Position numbers and translations under genes: made by a program
The notes under the pieces: model-generated
What the model was told of the DNA's origin: nothing
Seen by the model: only the letters and a program-made list of their open reading frames with translations
The model's database searches: none
In this document: piece by piece, positions 12,055 to 22,861 of the stretch
Numbering within the stretch: the first letter of the stretch is position 1
Layout of the letters: each line of letters begins with the position of its first letter
NCBI GenBank assembly: GCA_039707655.1
Contig: CM077664.1
Span: 27,082,781-27,146,780, forward strand
Direction: 5' to 3'
Length of the DNA: 64,000 bases
Origin: Elymus sibiricus
Lineage: Eukaryota; Streptophyta; Magnoliopsida; Poales; Poaceae

Positions 12055-12154
12055 TAACAACCTAAAATTGGTACTATTGTGTTCGAACATCTAACAGATC
12101 CCAAAATTGATCTCCATAAGAGCAAACACAAATAGTACCAATTTTAGGTTGTTA
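12055..12154. repeat. Near-perfect 100-nt hairpin
   Basis: The left arm 12,055-12,083 (TAACAACCTAAAATTGGTAC...) is the reverse complement of the right arm 12,125-12,154 with a single one-base indel over about 29 bp. The loop is about 41 nt. It may be a very small foldback MITE or a small-RNA precursor. No unambiguous target-site duplication is visible. Confidence 0.85.
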
Positions 12155-12280
12155 TTACAGAAATAATTAAATATCTTAGCATTGACTTGCTATTGGAGAG
12201 AGAGGGTGAGAATGATTATCTCACCGCTTTCTATCCAACTTTCCGTATGAATCACCGGTACAATTAACGGTGATCGAAGT

Positions 12281-12428
12281 CAGGGGCGGAGCCAGGACTG
12301 GGCCAAGCCCCGGGCCCCAGTCTTGCTACAGTGTAGCTACAGTGCACAGCATGCTACAGTCAACCAAGGTTTCTTCCTGACGCCCCAGGCTTAGGCCCCC
12401 CCCCGGCCTGGTCCTGTCTCCGCCACTG
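12281..12428. mobile_element. hAT-type MITE, 8-bp TSD
   Basis: The element begins CAGGGGCGGAGCCAGGAC and ends CTGTCTCCGCCACTG, inverted ends typical of small grass hAT MITEs. It is flanked on both sides by the perfect 8-bp duplication ATCGAAGT (12,273-12,280 and 12,429-12,436). It is 148 bp long and non-coding. Confidence 0.9.
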
Positions 12429-12436
12429 ATCGAAGT

Positions 12437-13219
12437 CATTGGTTCTTACACCAATGGGGAGACTTGAAATGCCACTAGGACATCTTTTATGTTCAGTGCT
12501 ACTAAAGTATAACATCCTTGTGATACACACATAGATTAAGGCAATCAATATAACGTATTGACTTGTGGAATGCATGTATAGTTGAAAAGATCATACCCCT
12601 GCTTGAGAGGTGGTTCACAGATGGACATACATAGTTTGTGCTTTTCGAGTCAATAGCCGGTGCATAGTAGTAAAGCGGCGACAATTAATATGGATCGGAG
12701 GGAGTAGCAGATTAGGGCGTTCTTTAAAGTTTGTTAGCTCTACTCTCATATCTTTTTCACTGGATCAACTAGTGACACCATCTGCTCTTTTCGTGCAGTG
12801 CCACTAAAATTGGTCTCCTTGCATGTTTGCACGAAGCGGAAAATATGTTAAGCTTAGCACAAATCTAATGCGAGGAAACCCAAGTGATATCTAAATCCAA
12901 ATTCATATTTACACACAAGTAATAGGTGACACGATGTATGAGCCAGGTTAGCTAAGAGTATTATTAGAAGTTTGCCAAGTTTTGGAATGTAATCATGTCC
13001 AAGTAGGTATGGGTTGTCTTGGGTCTGTGCTCGTTTGCATGTAGGACAGTAGGAGTACAATTTGTAGGGCTACCTCGGTCACTATTAGCCTAAGCCGACT
13101 CGTACACGTGCTTGACGCAGCACATGTACACAACCAACCAGCACGGAAGAAACCTAACTGCCAAGGAGTCAAGGAATCCCCCTGCTGCGCCAGCTCCGGC
13201 CAATGTTTTGGGTACCGGG
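12437..13219. other. No gene; distal upstream of protease-like gene
   Basis: No coding signature. A lone Stowaway end (GATCGGAGGGAGTA) lies near 12,694-12,708. The stretch 13,080-13,200 contains CACGTG-like sequence (near 13,105) and may be the displaced promoter of the gene that starts at 15,423. That link is inference. Confidence 0.35.
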
Positions 13220-13380
13220 CGGTAAATTCGGTTACCGCCCGGTAACCGCGTTTCCCGCTCCCCCACGATAATTATCTATACCGAGCAGAAAATTTCGAAC
13301 TTTTTGAATTTAAACTCCTAACGCCTAGTTAAATAAGGTATATCTCTAACTGAAACACGTACTCACTCGTGTCGTAGTTG

Positions 13381-15017
13381 CAGGGCCGGGCCTGGGGGCG
13401 GGGGGGGGGGGGGGGGGGGCGGCCGCCCCGGGCCCCCAAAAATCCAGGGGCCCCCACCCAGGTATGCAAGAACTAGGCCTAGGTAGGCTATTGGCCTACG
13501 TCAGGAAAAAAAAATGAAAGGGCTGGGCGCTAGGCTTCCACGCAGGAGCGCAGCAAGCAGCAGGCCGATCGCCCACCCAGATCGATTCAACCGGGAGCGA
13601 GTCCTTCACGTGAAAAAAAGGAGCAATCAACGCGAGCCTTTCCAATTCCATCACGGCAATCAGGCAGGCCCAGCTATTCGACCCCTAAGCCGCCGCCGCC
13701 CGACGTTCGTACTGGTACTGCCGCCTCCTCCCTCATGTGTCCTGGTAATTTCCTTCCTAATTAGCTGCTGATTTCAGTTCTTAGGGCCCCCATCTGCAAT
13801 TCTGTATAGGCAGTTAGGTACACGTCTAATCTAGTTCGCCGCTAATTTCAATTCCACAGACCTCGATCTGTAATTCTGTGTAGGCACACGCACTAAAGCT
13901 CATCACCAAATCGACCATCAGGTATATCATATTGCCGTTCCTTGATGAATAAGCCGGTACTGTTCAACAATTGATGCAACATTTTTTTTTTCAGCATTGT
14001 GTGTTATCATGTCGTAAAGGAAACAAGACGTATGCATCGGGTAGCGATAAAAGGAAAATGAAGAAGGCCGTGGATAAATTGGTACAATCACAACGCGGAG
14101 ATATGCACAAATTTCTCAAGAGTAAAAATGGTTCTTCTACTGCTTCGGTAAACCAAGATGATGAGTTGGCGATGGTTGCCATAGAGGAAGAGTAGTAACC
14201 TATTGGGAATTCAGAATATGATCAGCGAGAAGAAAATGTCGACACCAACATGGGTGATAACAATGTAAGTGGCTTCGAGAATGTAGGTAATTCATCGGAT
14301 GCACATGCACAATCTGCTAGTCTTGATGAACAACATGTTCGTGCTCCTGATATTTAAGATCCAAGAAATTGGGATAATCTTAATAATAAAGCAAGAGACA
14401 TCTTAGTTGAGAAAGGGCGCGGCTATCGGAGACGAAAAACGGAATACCATGTAGATGAAGCAGGAAGACATTTTTCATAGGCTCATTATCATATGAAATT
14501 AAGCAATGGAGAGCAACATGATAGAAAGTGGCTAGTTTATTCAAAAGATGTCTGACAAAGTTTTTTCCTTATGTTGTAAGATTTTCTATTGTAGTGTTTC
14601 TTATGGAGATTTTTGAGCATGTCAGAGAAATTGATTGCTATCATAATATCTCCATTGCTTATCGCATCTTATTTACTATGCCCGTCGGTTGCATCGGCCG
14701 AAAAAAACTTTTAGAAGTTGAAATTATTGAAGAATTATTTGAGGTCAACAATGACTCAGGAGAGGCTAAATGGCTTTGTTGCATTATGCATCGAGAACAA
14801 ATTATTGGATGAGATTTACATCGACCTTATCATAAGTGGCTTTGCATCGAGGAATGTAGAAGAAAATTTAAAGTTAATACGTATAAATTATTTGATTCGC
14901 ATACTGATTGATAATATTTCATACATACATATTTCATTCTTATTATTACGATGTCTATATTAAGGGCCCCGAGTTTTAGTTTCGCCCCGGACCCCCAAAA
15001 TCTTAGGACCGGCCCTG
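13381..15017 (+). mobile_element. hAT element (ZMYM/TTF zinc-finger type), 8-bp TSD
   Basis: Ends CAGGGCCGGGCC and GGACCGGCCCTG are inverted. The 8-bp duplication CGTAGTTG lies at 13,373-13,380 and 15,018-15,025. At 1637 bp it is an internally deleted copy of an autonomous element, since fragments of its transposase gene remain. The long G run and GGGCCCCCAAAAATCC near the left end, and GACCCCCAAAATCTTAGG near the right end, are the subterminal inverted sequences. Confidence 0.9.
13995..14812 (+). pseudogene. hAT transposase remnants (TTF zinc finger, dimerisation tail)
   Basis: After a T-rich tract and AG, a first block reads KGNKTYASGSDKRKMKKAVD... to a stop near 14,194, like the basic N-terminus of plant TTF-type zinc-finger/hAT proteins. 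A second block (about 14,357-14,570) contains DPRNWDNLNNKARDILVEKG and NGEQHDRKWLVYSKDV, the TTF zinc-finger region, with stop codons. A third block (about 14,748-14,870) contains MTQERLNGFVALCIENKLLD and FASRNV, the hAT C-terminal dimerisation region. The catalytic core between blocks two and three is deleted. It cannot make a working transposase. Confidence 0.75.
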
Positions 15018-15107
15018 CGTAGTTGTAAGGATCTTCAACCGGCAACTGCGAGTCATGTGTTCGAGGACAGACAGCCGCTGCACGCCACACTATGTGGTAA
15101 TTTCTAA

Positions 15108-15185
15108 AAAATATGAGCGTGCGAGGGTCGAACTCGCGACCTGCATGTGCGTGGCAGTGGAGCTGACCTGTTACCGCTGTGCTAG
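15108..15185 (-). other. tRNA-like A-box/B-box segment
   Basis: On the minus strand TAGCACAGCGGTAAC (A-box-like) is followed about 49 nt later by GAGTTCGACCCTCGC (B-box-like), the spacing of internal pol III promoters. There is no full tRNA cloverleaf with acceptor stem, so this is a tRNA-derived repeat head rather than a tRNA gene. It lies inside the TIR element. Confidence 0.45.
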
Positions 15186-15422
15186 TACTAGTGCAGACAA
15201 TATTTTGTGTTCAAAACTTATGTATTCGTGACTTAAAAAATTTGAATTCAAATTTTGATTTTAAATTTCGCTCGAATTTTATTTGGTATTCCGTGGTTAC
15301 CGTGGTAACCGAGTTTACCGCCTCCCCCCTCCTAGAGAAAAATGTTCCATTCGGAATCCAAAACCTTCCTCCGACACGGCGGCACCGGATCTCCGCCGCA
15401 CAGTTGCTAGCTAGCCCTCATC

Positions 15423-16662
15423 ATGCTGACGGCGCGGACTCAACGGAAGCACAGGTCCAAGCAGAGGAAGAAAAGAACAGTCAGCAAGGACGCCGCCCCC
15501 GGCGATCTCGGAGGCACGACCGTCCGCCACCACGAGGAGGATGAGCTGGAGGAGAGGGACGCCAAGAAGAGAAACCTAGGGACGACGGAGCAGCCGGAGC
15601 ATGCGGAAGAGGTGGTGTCATCCGCGCCAAGCTCCCCGATCTGCGAGCCCTACATCCCCGACGACGAGGAGTACAGCAGCTACAGCCTCGATCTCTACGA
15701 GGCCTTCGAGCCCCTCCAACAGAAATTCCAAGACAAAATTGGTCGGTTCCTCGTATTACATCTTCTCAATCTCTTCTGGCTCGATCATTCTGGCTCGATC
15801 ATCTGGGAATAATCGAACGATCTGCATCTGGTGTTCATATACTAGTACACTTGTGCCGTCAAGATGGCAACGGGGACGAAACCCACCGGCTTTTGCTGGC
15901 CCAATCCCATCCCCACGAAAAAATCGCAAACCCGTCTACATCCCCGTCACCGTACGCGGGGCTAGTTTTTTGCCCGTACCCTAAACCCGTCGGATTTTCA
16001 AACCCATGGGCAACCCGTCCCCACGAGCACACAATGAAAACAGCAGCATTAGAAAAAAAAAACAGGAGCATATTATAACAGCAAAAATCAGCATATTTAA
16101 GCAAAAAACATAGTATATTTCAGCAACAGCAACATAAGATAAATAGTAGCCGGGGGGATGGTTTGTACTCAAGGGCCTCGACGCTGGGGGCTCGGTCGCT
16201 TTGGCTTTGGGCCGCTTGAGTCAAGATCGATCAGTGGCATGCAAAAAAACGTATTTTGACGGGTATTGTCGGGTTTCGGGTTCGGGTACTACTGAAACGG
16301 GTTTAAACCCGCGAAACATGCCGGGTTTTATAATGTACCCACCAGCAGCCCCACGGGGATAGAAAGACGCCCATCCCCGTCCCCTAATAGGGTAAAAACC
16401 CACGGGGACGCGGGTTTCGGGGCCCCATTGCCATCTTGTTGTGCGTGATGCATACAGTTAATTATACAGACATACATGATCGATCTGATCTTCTTCCTTC
16501 ATGCACGCAATGCAGGTCGCCAGATGCAGATGCCCACGCTTCACAACTTCGTGCCGACTTCGTTCCTGGCGACGGATTCCCGCCTTGTCCCCATCTGTTC
16601 GGCCGCAACCAGAGCGGTGCTTTCCGCCGCCAAATTCCTTCTCGGCCTCTCTTCCTCCATCG
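15423..16662 (+). CDS. Protease-like gene, exons 1-2 (N-terminal region)
   Basis: Exon 1 (15,423-15,741) starts with a basic stretch (MLTARTQRKHRSKQRKKRT), possibly nuclear-targeting, followed by a Glu/Asp-rich segment and YEAFEPLQQKFQDKIG. Exon 2 (16,516-16,662) adds MPTLHNFVPTSFLATDSRLV and a hydrophobic ARAVLSAAKFLLGL-like run. The split glycine codon at 15,741/16,516 and another at 16,662/29,009 support the junctions. Exon 2 ends ten bases before the CACTA element begins, so the donor GTAATA is preserved. I chose the ATG at 15,423 because it opens the only frame that joins exon 2; the 90-bp leader borders the upstream TIR element. Confidence 0.75.
15860..16438. mobile_element. MITE in intron 1 (CAAGATGGCAA ends)
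   Basis: CAAGATGGCAA at 15,860-15,870 and TTGCCATCTTG at 16,428-16,438 are perfect inverted ends. Inward from them GGGGACGAAACCC-type sequence is also inverted, with many CCCGTC/GACGGG blocks. The flanks TTGTGCCGT (15,851) and TTGTGCGTG (16,439) look like a 9-bp duplication with one indel, which would suit a MULE-type MITE, though hAT is possible. Confidence 0.75.
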
Positions 16663-16684
16663 GTAATATACCACTAGTAGAAAA

Positions 16685-17096
16685 CAGACCTTTCGTCCGC
16701 CCCTTTAGTCCCGGTTTGATTACGGCCCGGGACTAATGTGACCATTAGTCCCGGTTCCAACGGCTAGGAGCGGTCGGGGGCACGGGCATCATTAGTCCCG
16801 GTTCATTTTCTACCTATAGTCCCGGTTTGTGATACAAACCGGGACTAAAGGGGTGGTGGCCGGCTGGTGTCAGGCTGGGGCCCCCACGATCCCCTTTAGT
16901 CCCGGTTTGTATCACAAACCGGGACTAGAGGTTGACCTTTAGTCCTGGTTTGTGATACAAACCGGGACTAAAGGGGTGGTGGCAGGCTGGTGTCAGGATG
17001 GGGCCCCACGAGCCCCTTTAGTCCCGGTTTGTATCACAAACCGGGACTAGAGGTGGACCTTAAGTCCCGGTTTGTATAACCAACCGGGACTAAAGA
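16685..17096. repeat. CACTA left subterminal palindromes
   Basis: Repeated CCCGGTTTGTATCACAAACC-type palindromes within TTTAGTCCCGG...CCGGGACTAAAG occur near 16,816, 16,894, 16,936, 17,016 and 17,059. Each folds into a perfect or near-perfect hairpin. They are the likely transposase binding sites and a likely source of double-stranded RNA if transcribed. Confidence 0.9.
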
Positions 17097-17102
17097 CTTC
17101 CC

Positions 17103-17110
17103 TATATAAA
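17103..17110 (+). promoter_or_regulatory. TATA box of the CACTA left gene(s)
   Basis: TATATAAA lies directly after the last subterminal palindrome and before a pyrimidine-rich leader (CCTTCTTCTAGCCC...), a usual plant core promoter layout. It would drive the small coiled-coil gene and possibly the transposase gene. Confidence 0.6.
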
Positions 17111-17603
17111 CCCTTCTTCTAGCCCGAGCCCATTCTCTCTGTTTTCCCCTTTCTCTTCTCTGTTCTTCCCCTTGCTCGAGCTCATCCTCCATTTTTGCCA
17201 AAGATTTGTCAAGATTTGAAGGCACCCCATCTATCCAAGTGTTCACAAAGGTTAGCAACTTTGTCCTTTCATCTCTCATTGCTAGATTAGCTCGTGCAAT
17301 GCTCTATAAGTATAGTGATTTGTGGGTTTTAGTTTGGGAGTAATTATGTGGGAGTTTATTTGATTTATATGCAATTTGAGCACAAATTAACTTCTTAGTT
17401 TGCATATGTGTAGGTGTGGTTTACTTAGTGCCTTCCCGTCCCCGTCGTAACCACCGTCGATCGCCCGCACCGTCCCGTCGCCGGCACCACCTTGGTGAGC
17501 CTCTTGTTCTTATCCTTTTTATATAAAAAATCTTATTTGTATGATTTAGATAGTTACTTGTATAATTTTCTGACTTGTATGATTGTTTGTTATACATAGT
17601 GCC

Positions 17604-18047
17604 ATGACTTTGATATCCGTCCCTGTCGGCCCTCGTCCGGTTTATGATTCGGATGTGGTATATTCTCTTTTATAACTATTTGTTGCATTTCGTGTTTATG
17701 ACAATTATGCCCATCAAGTTGACATAGATATTTTTATCTAGGAGGTATGTGAACCGGAAATTGCAACCGACCCTCTTGTCGAGAAGTTAAATTTAGTTGA
17801 AAAAGAAAACGAGTATTTGAAAGAAAAATTGAAAAGAATTGAAGAAGAGAAAATGAAATTGGAGTTGTATGTTGCCGATGTCGTCGATGATCACAAGATC
17901 AAGATTGATGCAATGCGCTTGAAGATTAGAAAGATTAGAAAATATGCCGTTAATAAAGAGGCTTGGTATCATTATGCTGTTGGATCAATTATTACCTTAG
18001 TTGCGATTTTGATCGCATTTGTTGTTGCATTTAAATGCTTTAGCTAG
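17604..18047 (+). CDS. Small coiled-coil protein with C-terminal membrane anchor
   Basis: Two exons (17,604-17,657 and 17,742-18,047; in-phase GT-AG intron) encode 119 residues. The first starts MTLISVPVGPRPVYDSDV. The second has a long Lys/Glu-rich heptad region (KLNLVEKENEYLKEKLKRIE, then EEKMKLEL) predicted to form a coiled coil. It ends with a hydrophobic segment, SIITLVAILIAFVVAF, nine or so residues in all before a short tail and stop, like a tail-anchored membrane protein. It lies between the CACTA core promoter and the TNP2 gene. A 5' non-coding exon is possible (donor at about 17,491). No stop or frameshift is present, unlike the two larger genes. I cannot assign a function, nor say whether it is an element gene or a captured host gene. 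Confidence 0.65.
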
Positions 18048-18125
18048 ATAGTTTTATGTTCTTTTATGAGAATAAGTGTGTATGAACTTGTATTAATTTG
18101 GTCTTTTCGGTGTTGTGTAATGAAG

Positions 18126-21100
18126 ATGAGTCGGCAATGGATGTACGATGACCGACGCTCTCCTCAGTTCATTAATGGCGTGCATAGTTTTCTGCGTGCG
18201 GCTGAGGCAAACAAGCGGAATGGTTTTATGTGTTGTCCATGTGGTGTCTGTAAGAATAATAGGAATTACTCTAGCTCAAAAGTCATTCACGTCCACCTGT
18301 TTACGTCCGGTTTCATGTCCGACTATAACTGTTGGACCAAGTACGGAGAAAGAGGGGTTCTAATGGAAGAGAATGAAGAAGAAGATGATGATGACAACTA
18401 TCCTGAGTTCCCTGAATACGATGGTAATACAATGGGGGAAGAGAATAAAGAAGAAAAAGCTGAAGAAGAGGCATCAGATGAGCCCGCTGATGATCTTGGT
18501 TGGGCCATTGCTGATGCAAAGAGAAACTGCGAAAGTGAAAAGGAGAAGTTGAAGTTGCAGCGCATGTTAGAGGATCACAAAAAATTGTTGTACCCAAATT
18601 GCGAAGATGACAAGAAAAAGCTGGGTACCACACTGGAATTGCTGCAATGGAAGGCAGAGAATGGTGTATCTGACAAGAGATTTGAAAAGTTGCTGAAAAT
18701 AATGAAGAAGAAGCTTCCAAAGGACAACGAATTGCCCGACAATACGTACGAAGAAAAGAAGACTGTCTGCCCTATAGGATTAGAGGTGCAGAAGATACAT
18801 GCATGCCCTAATGACTGCATCCTCTACCGCGGTGAGGAGTAAGAGAATCTGAATGCATGCCCGGTATGCGGTGCATTGCGCTATAAGATCAGCCGCGATG
18901 ACCCTGGTGATGATGTTGAGGGCGAGCGCCCCAGGAAGAGGATTCCTGCCAAGGTGATGTGGTATGCTCCTATAATACCATGGTTGAAACGTTTGTTCCA
19001 AAACAAAGAGCATGCCAAGTTGATGCGATGGCACAAAGAAGACCGTAAGAAAGACGGGAAGTTGAGAGTACCCGCTGACGGGTCGCAGTGGAGAAAAATC
19101 GAGAGAAAGTGGAGGGACTTTGCAGATGACGCAAGGAACGTATGGTTTGGTTTAAGTGCAGATGGCATTAATCCTTTTGGGGAGCAGAGCAGCAATCATA
19201 GCACCTGGCCTGTGACTCTATGTATCTATAACCTTCCTCCTTGGTTGTGCATGAAGCGGAAGTTCATTATGATGCCAGTGCTCATCCAAGGCCCCAAGCA
19301 ACCCGGCAATGACATTGATGTGTACCTAAGGCCATTAGTTGAAGAACTTTTACAGCTGTGGGGCATAAAAGGTGTATGTGTGTGGGATGAGCACAAACAG
19401 CAGGAATTTGACCTACGAGCGTTGCTGTTTGTAACCATCAATGATTGGCCTGCTCTTAGTAACCTTTCAGGACAGACAAACAAGGGATACCACGCATGCA
19501 CGCACTGTTTAGATGAAACCGAAAGTATATATTTGGCTAAATGTAAGAAGAATGTGTATCTGGGACATCGTCGATTTCTTCCGATCAAGCATCTCTTAAG
19601 AAAGAAAGGCAAGCATTTCAAAGGTGAGGCAGATCACCGGAAGAAGCCTCGCCACCGTACTGGTGATGATATACTTGATATGGTCATGGATTTAAAAGTA
19701 ATCTTTGGAAAGGGTCCTGGCGGACAATCTGTTCCGAATGACGCTGACGGACACGCACCCATGTGGAAGAAGAAATCTATATTTTGGGAGCTATCCTATT
19801 GGAAAGACCTAGAGGTCCGCTCTACAATCGACGTGATGCACGTGACGAAGAATCTTTGCGTGAGCCTGCTATGCTTCTTGGGCGTGTATGGGAAGACAAA
19901 AGATACACCGGAGGCATGGGAGGACCAGCAACGTATGCACGGAAAAGACGACATGCATCCAAAGCAGTATCAAGGTCCTGCCAGCTACGCTCTTACCAAA
20001 TAAGAGAAGGAAATCTTCTTTGAATGCCTGCTCAGTATGAAGGTCCCGTCTGGCTTCTCATCGAATATAAAGGGAATAATAAATATGGCAGAGAAAAAAT
20101 TCCAGAACCTAAAGTCTCATGACTGCCACGTGATTATGACGCAATTGCTTCCGGTTGCATTGAGGGGGCTTCTACCGGACAACGTTCGATTAGCCATTGT
20201 GAAGCTATGTGCATTCCTCAATGCAATCTCTCAGAAGGTAATTGATCCAGAAATCCTACCAAGGTTACAGAATGATTTGGAGCAATGTCTTGTCAGTTTC
20301 GAGTTGGTGTTCCCACCATCCTTCTTCAATATCATGACGCACGTCCTAGTTCACCTAGTCGACGAGATTGCCATTCTGGGTCCTGTATTTCTACACAATA
20401 TGTTCCCCTTTGAGAGGTTCATGGGAGTCTTAAAGAAATATGTTCATAACCGTGCTAGGCCAGAAGGAAGCATCTCCAAGGGCCATGAAACAGAGGAGGT
20501 CATTGAGTTTTGTGTTGACTTTATTCCTGACCTTAAGCCGATTGGTGTTCCCGAATCGCGGCATGAGGGCAGACTGGGTGGAAAAGGCACACTAGGAAAG
20601 GATTCAGTAATATGTATGGATGGGCATTCTTGGGCGCAAGCACACTACACAGTTCTACAAAATTCCAGCTTGGTGGCTCCGTATATCAAGGAACATCTGG
20701 ATAGTGTACGCTCCAAGAACCCGGAGCAGTCTGAGCCCTGGATCAAACGTACACACATGGCGTCATTCGGCGGTTGGTTGCAAACACGTCTCATGCATGA
20801 CGACACTGTTGGAGATGAGCTGTACTTGCTGGCCAAGTCACCATCTTCGACTATATCGACTTTCAAAGGGTACGAGATAAATGGGAATACATTTTACACG
20901 ATCGCCCAAGATAAAAAGAGCACCAACCAAAACAGTGGTGTCCGCTTTGATGCAGCAAACACCAATAGGCCAAAGGACACATATTATGGTTACATAGAGG
21001 AGATATGAGAACTTGACTATGGACGTGATTTGAAGGTCCCTTTGTTTCGGTGCAAATGGTTCAATATGACTGGAGGCGGGGTAAAGGAAGACCCGCGGTA

Positions 21101-21464
21101 CGGAATGACAACAGTGGATCTCAACAATCTTGCGTACACAGACGAACCATTCGTCCTAGCCAATGATGTGGCGCAGGTTTTCTATGTGAAGGACATGTCT
21201 ACCAAGCCGAGAAAAAGAAAAGATAAGGAAGCGAATACATCATACGATGAGCCAAAGCGCCACATAGTTCTTTCAGGGAAAAGAAACATTGTGGGAGTGG
21301 AGGACAAGACAGACATGTCAGAAGATTATGAAAAGTTTCATGAAATTGCTCCCTTCACAGTGAAGACTGACCCAAGCATCCTGTTAAATGATGAAGATTG
21401 TCCATGGTTACGGCGCAAAGCGAAGAAATTTTTTTATACCCCAATATCCCACTCTGGGATGTGA
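18126..21464 (+). pseudogene. TNP2-like CACTA transposase with three stops
   Basis: One uninterrupted frame of about 1112 codons is broken only by stop codons at 18,840 (TAA), 20,001 (TAA) and 21,006 (TGA). Domain order fits the family: an N-terminal transposase-associated domain (MSRQWMYDDRRSPQFINGVH, CPCGVCKN, HLFTSGF), an acidic linker, a zinc-knuckle-like CPNDC...CPVCG segment, the Tnp2 catalytic region (SADGINPFG, then FVTINDWPALSNLSGQTNKG and CTHC), the DUF4218 region (PILHNMFPFERFMG-like block at about 20,390) and the DUF4216 region (WFNMTGGG...YTDEPFVLANDVAQVFYV). I chose ATG 18,126 because MSRQWMY is the usual family start. Translation would stop after about 238 residues. The last 20 or so codons differ from the other copy at the right edge of the window. 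Confidence 0.9.
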
Positions 21465-22320
21465 CCGGCTTCACCGTCATCACTTTCTTCTCTAGGGAGT
21501 TTCCGGACTTATCTGGAAAGTCCCACTTCGGACAAACCGGAGGGAATCTTTGTAATAGTTAGGTTATATATGTGTTTTGGCATTTGAAACGCGAAGGAAC
21601 GCTATTTTTCATGCATTTATTGATTTTTTTTTTGAGCTAAATGACCCTGAAATTGAAAAGCACTACAAATGAACTCTGAAAAGGTTGAAACTTGGCATGG
21701 TATCATCATTTCACCCACATAGCATGTGCTAAAAAGTTGAGAGGGTTACGGCAAAAACTGGATGCACTTCGTGTACAAACTGGACAATCTCTTTCGAAGT
21801 ATCACGGTTTCGGACGAAAACTCATCTGTTACAAAGGCATTTCATTTTTTTAAACTTATTTTAACTCCAGACTTTTTGTGCATTCAACATGCACCATTGA
21901 AAGCCACATCATAAATTTTCAACCCTTTCTGACTTCATTCGCTATTTTTCATGCATTTAATGATTTTTTGAGCTATAAAACTAAAAGAGCTAAACAGAAT
22001 CTGTTTTTTATTAAAACACCTATTTAAATAACCTAAAATTTACCAAATTGAACATACTGATAAAACACACTAATATTAAACAGCAGGAAAAAGAATCACT
22101 CAAAAATCTATTTTTAAAGTAAAGTTATTCACATACTAGTGATTCACACAAATTTCAAAGAATTCAAATTTAAACTATCCAAATTTGAAAACTACTGGCA
22201 CTAACAGAAAGTTTATAATTTTTGTGACCTAAACCAAAAAGATTCACTCAAAAACTCTAAATATTTGGCTGTAAGTAGAAACAAAAGAAAAAAAATAAAG
22301 CAAAAAACAAAAAAAAACTG
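21465..22320. repeat. CACTA spacer shared with the second element
   Basis: Non-coding AT-rich spacer after the transposase gene. The part 21,630-21,960 (GAAAAGCACTACAAATGAAC, TCGAAGTATCACGGTTTCGG) recurs twice at 63,257-63,790 in the second CACTA element. Confidence 0.8.
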
Positions 22321-22860
22321 GAAAAGACCTTTAGTCCCGGTTGGATACACCATCCGGGACTAAAAAGTTGACATAACATATGCAAAAAAGAAAAAAATGC
22401 CCGCCTACTAGGCCACCACGGCCTGCATACGACTAGAAACTCAACTATATATGGGCCAGGATGCAGGCCCGCAGGGCTAGCAGGGCCCACATGGCAGAGC
22501 AAACGTTGGGCATATAGTGCCTGCTTTAGAGAGGAGCTCGAGACGGCTATCGCAGCGGGGCTTATAAACTGGTGCGAGTGCCTCTCGCTTGGCGAGGTGG
22601 GACTAAACTTCCACCACGCCAGGACCAACCCTTTAGTCCCGGTTGGAGCCACCAACCGGGACTAAAGGCCCCCTCCCACGCTTAATTTGGGCCCGAAAAC
22701 AGACCTTTAGTCCCGGCCTGTGGCTGTAACCGGGACTAAAGGCCCCCTCCCGCGCGCCCGAAAACAGACCTTTAGTCCCGGTTGCAGCCACGAACCGGGA
22801 CTAAAGGTCCTTTAGTCCCGGTTCGTGGCTGCAACCGGGACTAAAGGTCGATCCTATATA
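22320..22860. repeat. Internal CACTA palindromes and second core promoter
   Basis: TTTAGTCCCGGTT...AACCGGGACTAAAG hairpins occur at 22,330, 22,630, 22,705, 22,770 and 22,808, including a back-to-back pair at 22,770-22,848. A TATA box (CCTATATAA, 22,853-22,861) follows immediately. This arrangement copies the left end and suggests a second promoter for the downstream C48-protease gene. Confidence 0.8.
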
Positions 22861-22861
22861 A

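Larger units (their letters stand above)
13220..15325. mobile_element. TIR element hosting a nested hAT copy
   Basis: GGCGGTAAATTCGGTTACC (13,220-13,238) and its inverted partner GGTAACCGAGTTTACCGCC (about 15,304-15,322) bound the element. The inverted similarity continues inward for roughly 100 bp (GGTAACCGCG, then CGAGC and AAATTT blocks). Without the nested hAT element it is only about 460 bp. It carries a tRNA-like segment near its right end. The exact outer boundary and target duplication could not be fixed, so the superfamily is open (MULE-like is possible). Confidence 0.6.

Noticed and set aside
15108..15185. Possible tRNA gene
   Set aside because: A and B boxes are present but there is no closed cloverleaf or acceptor stem; it lies in a transposon.
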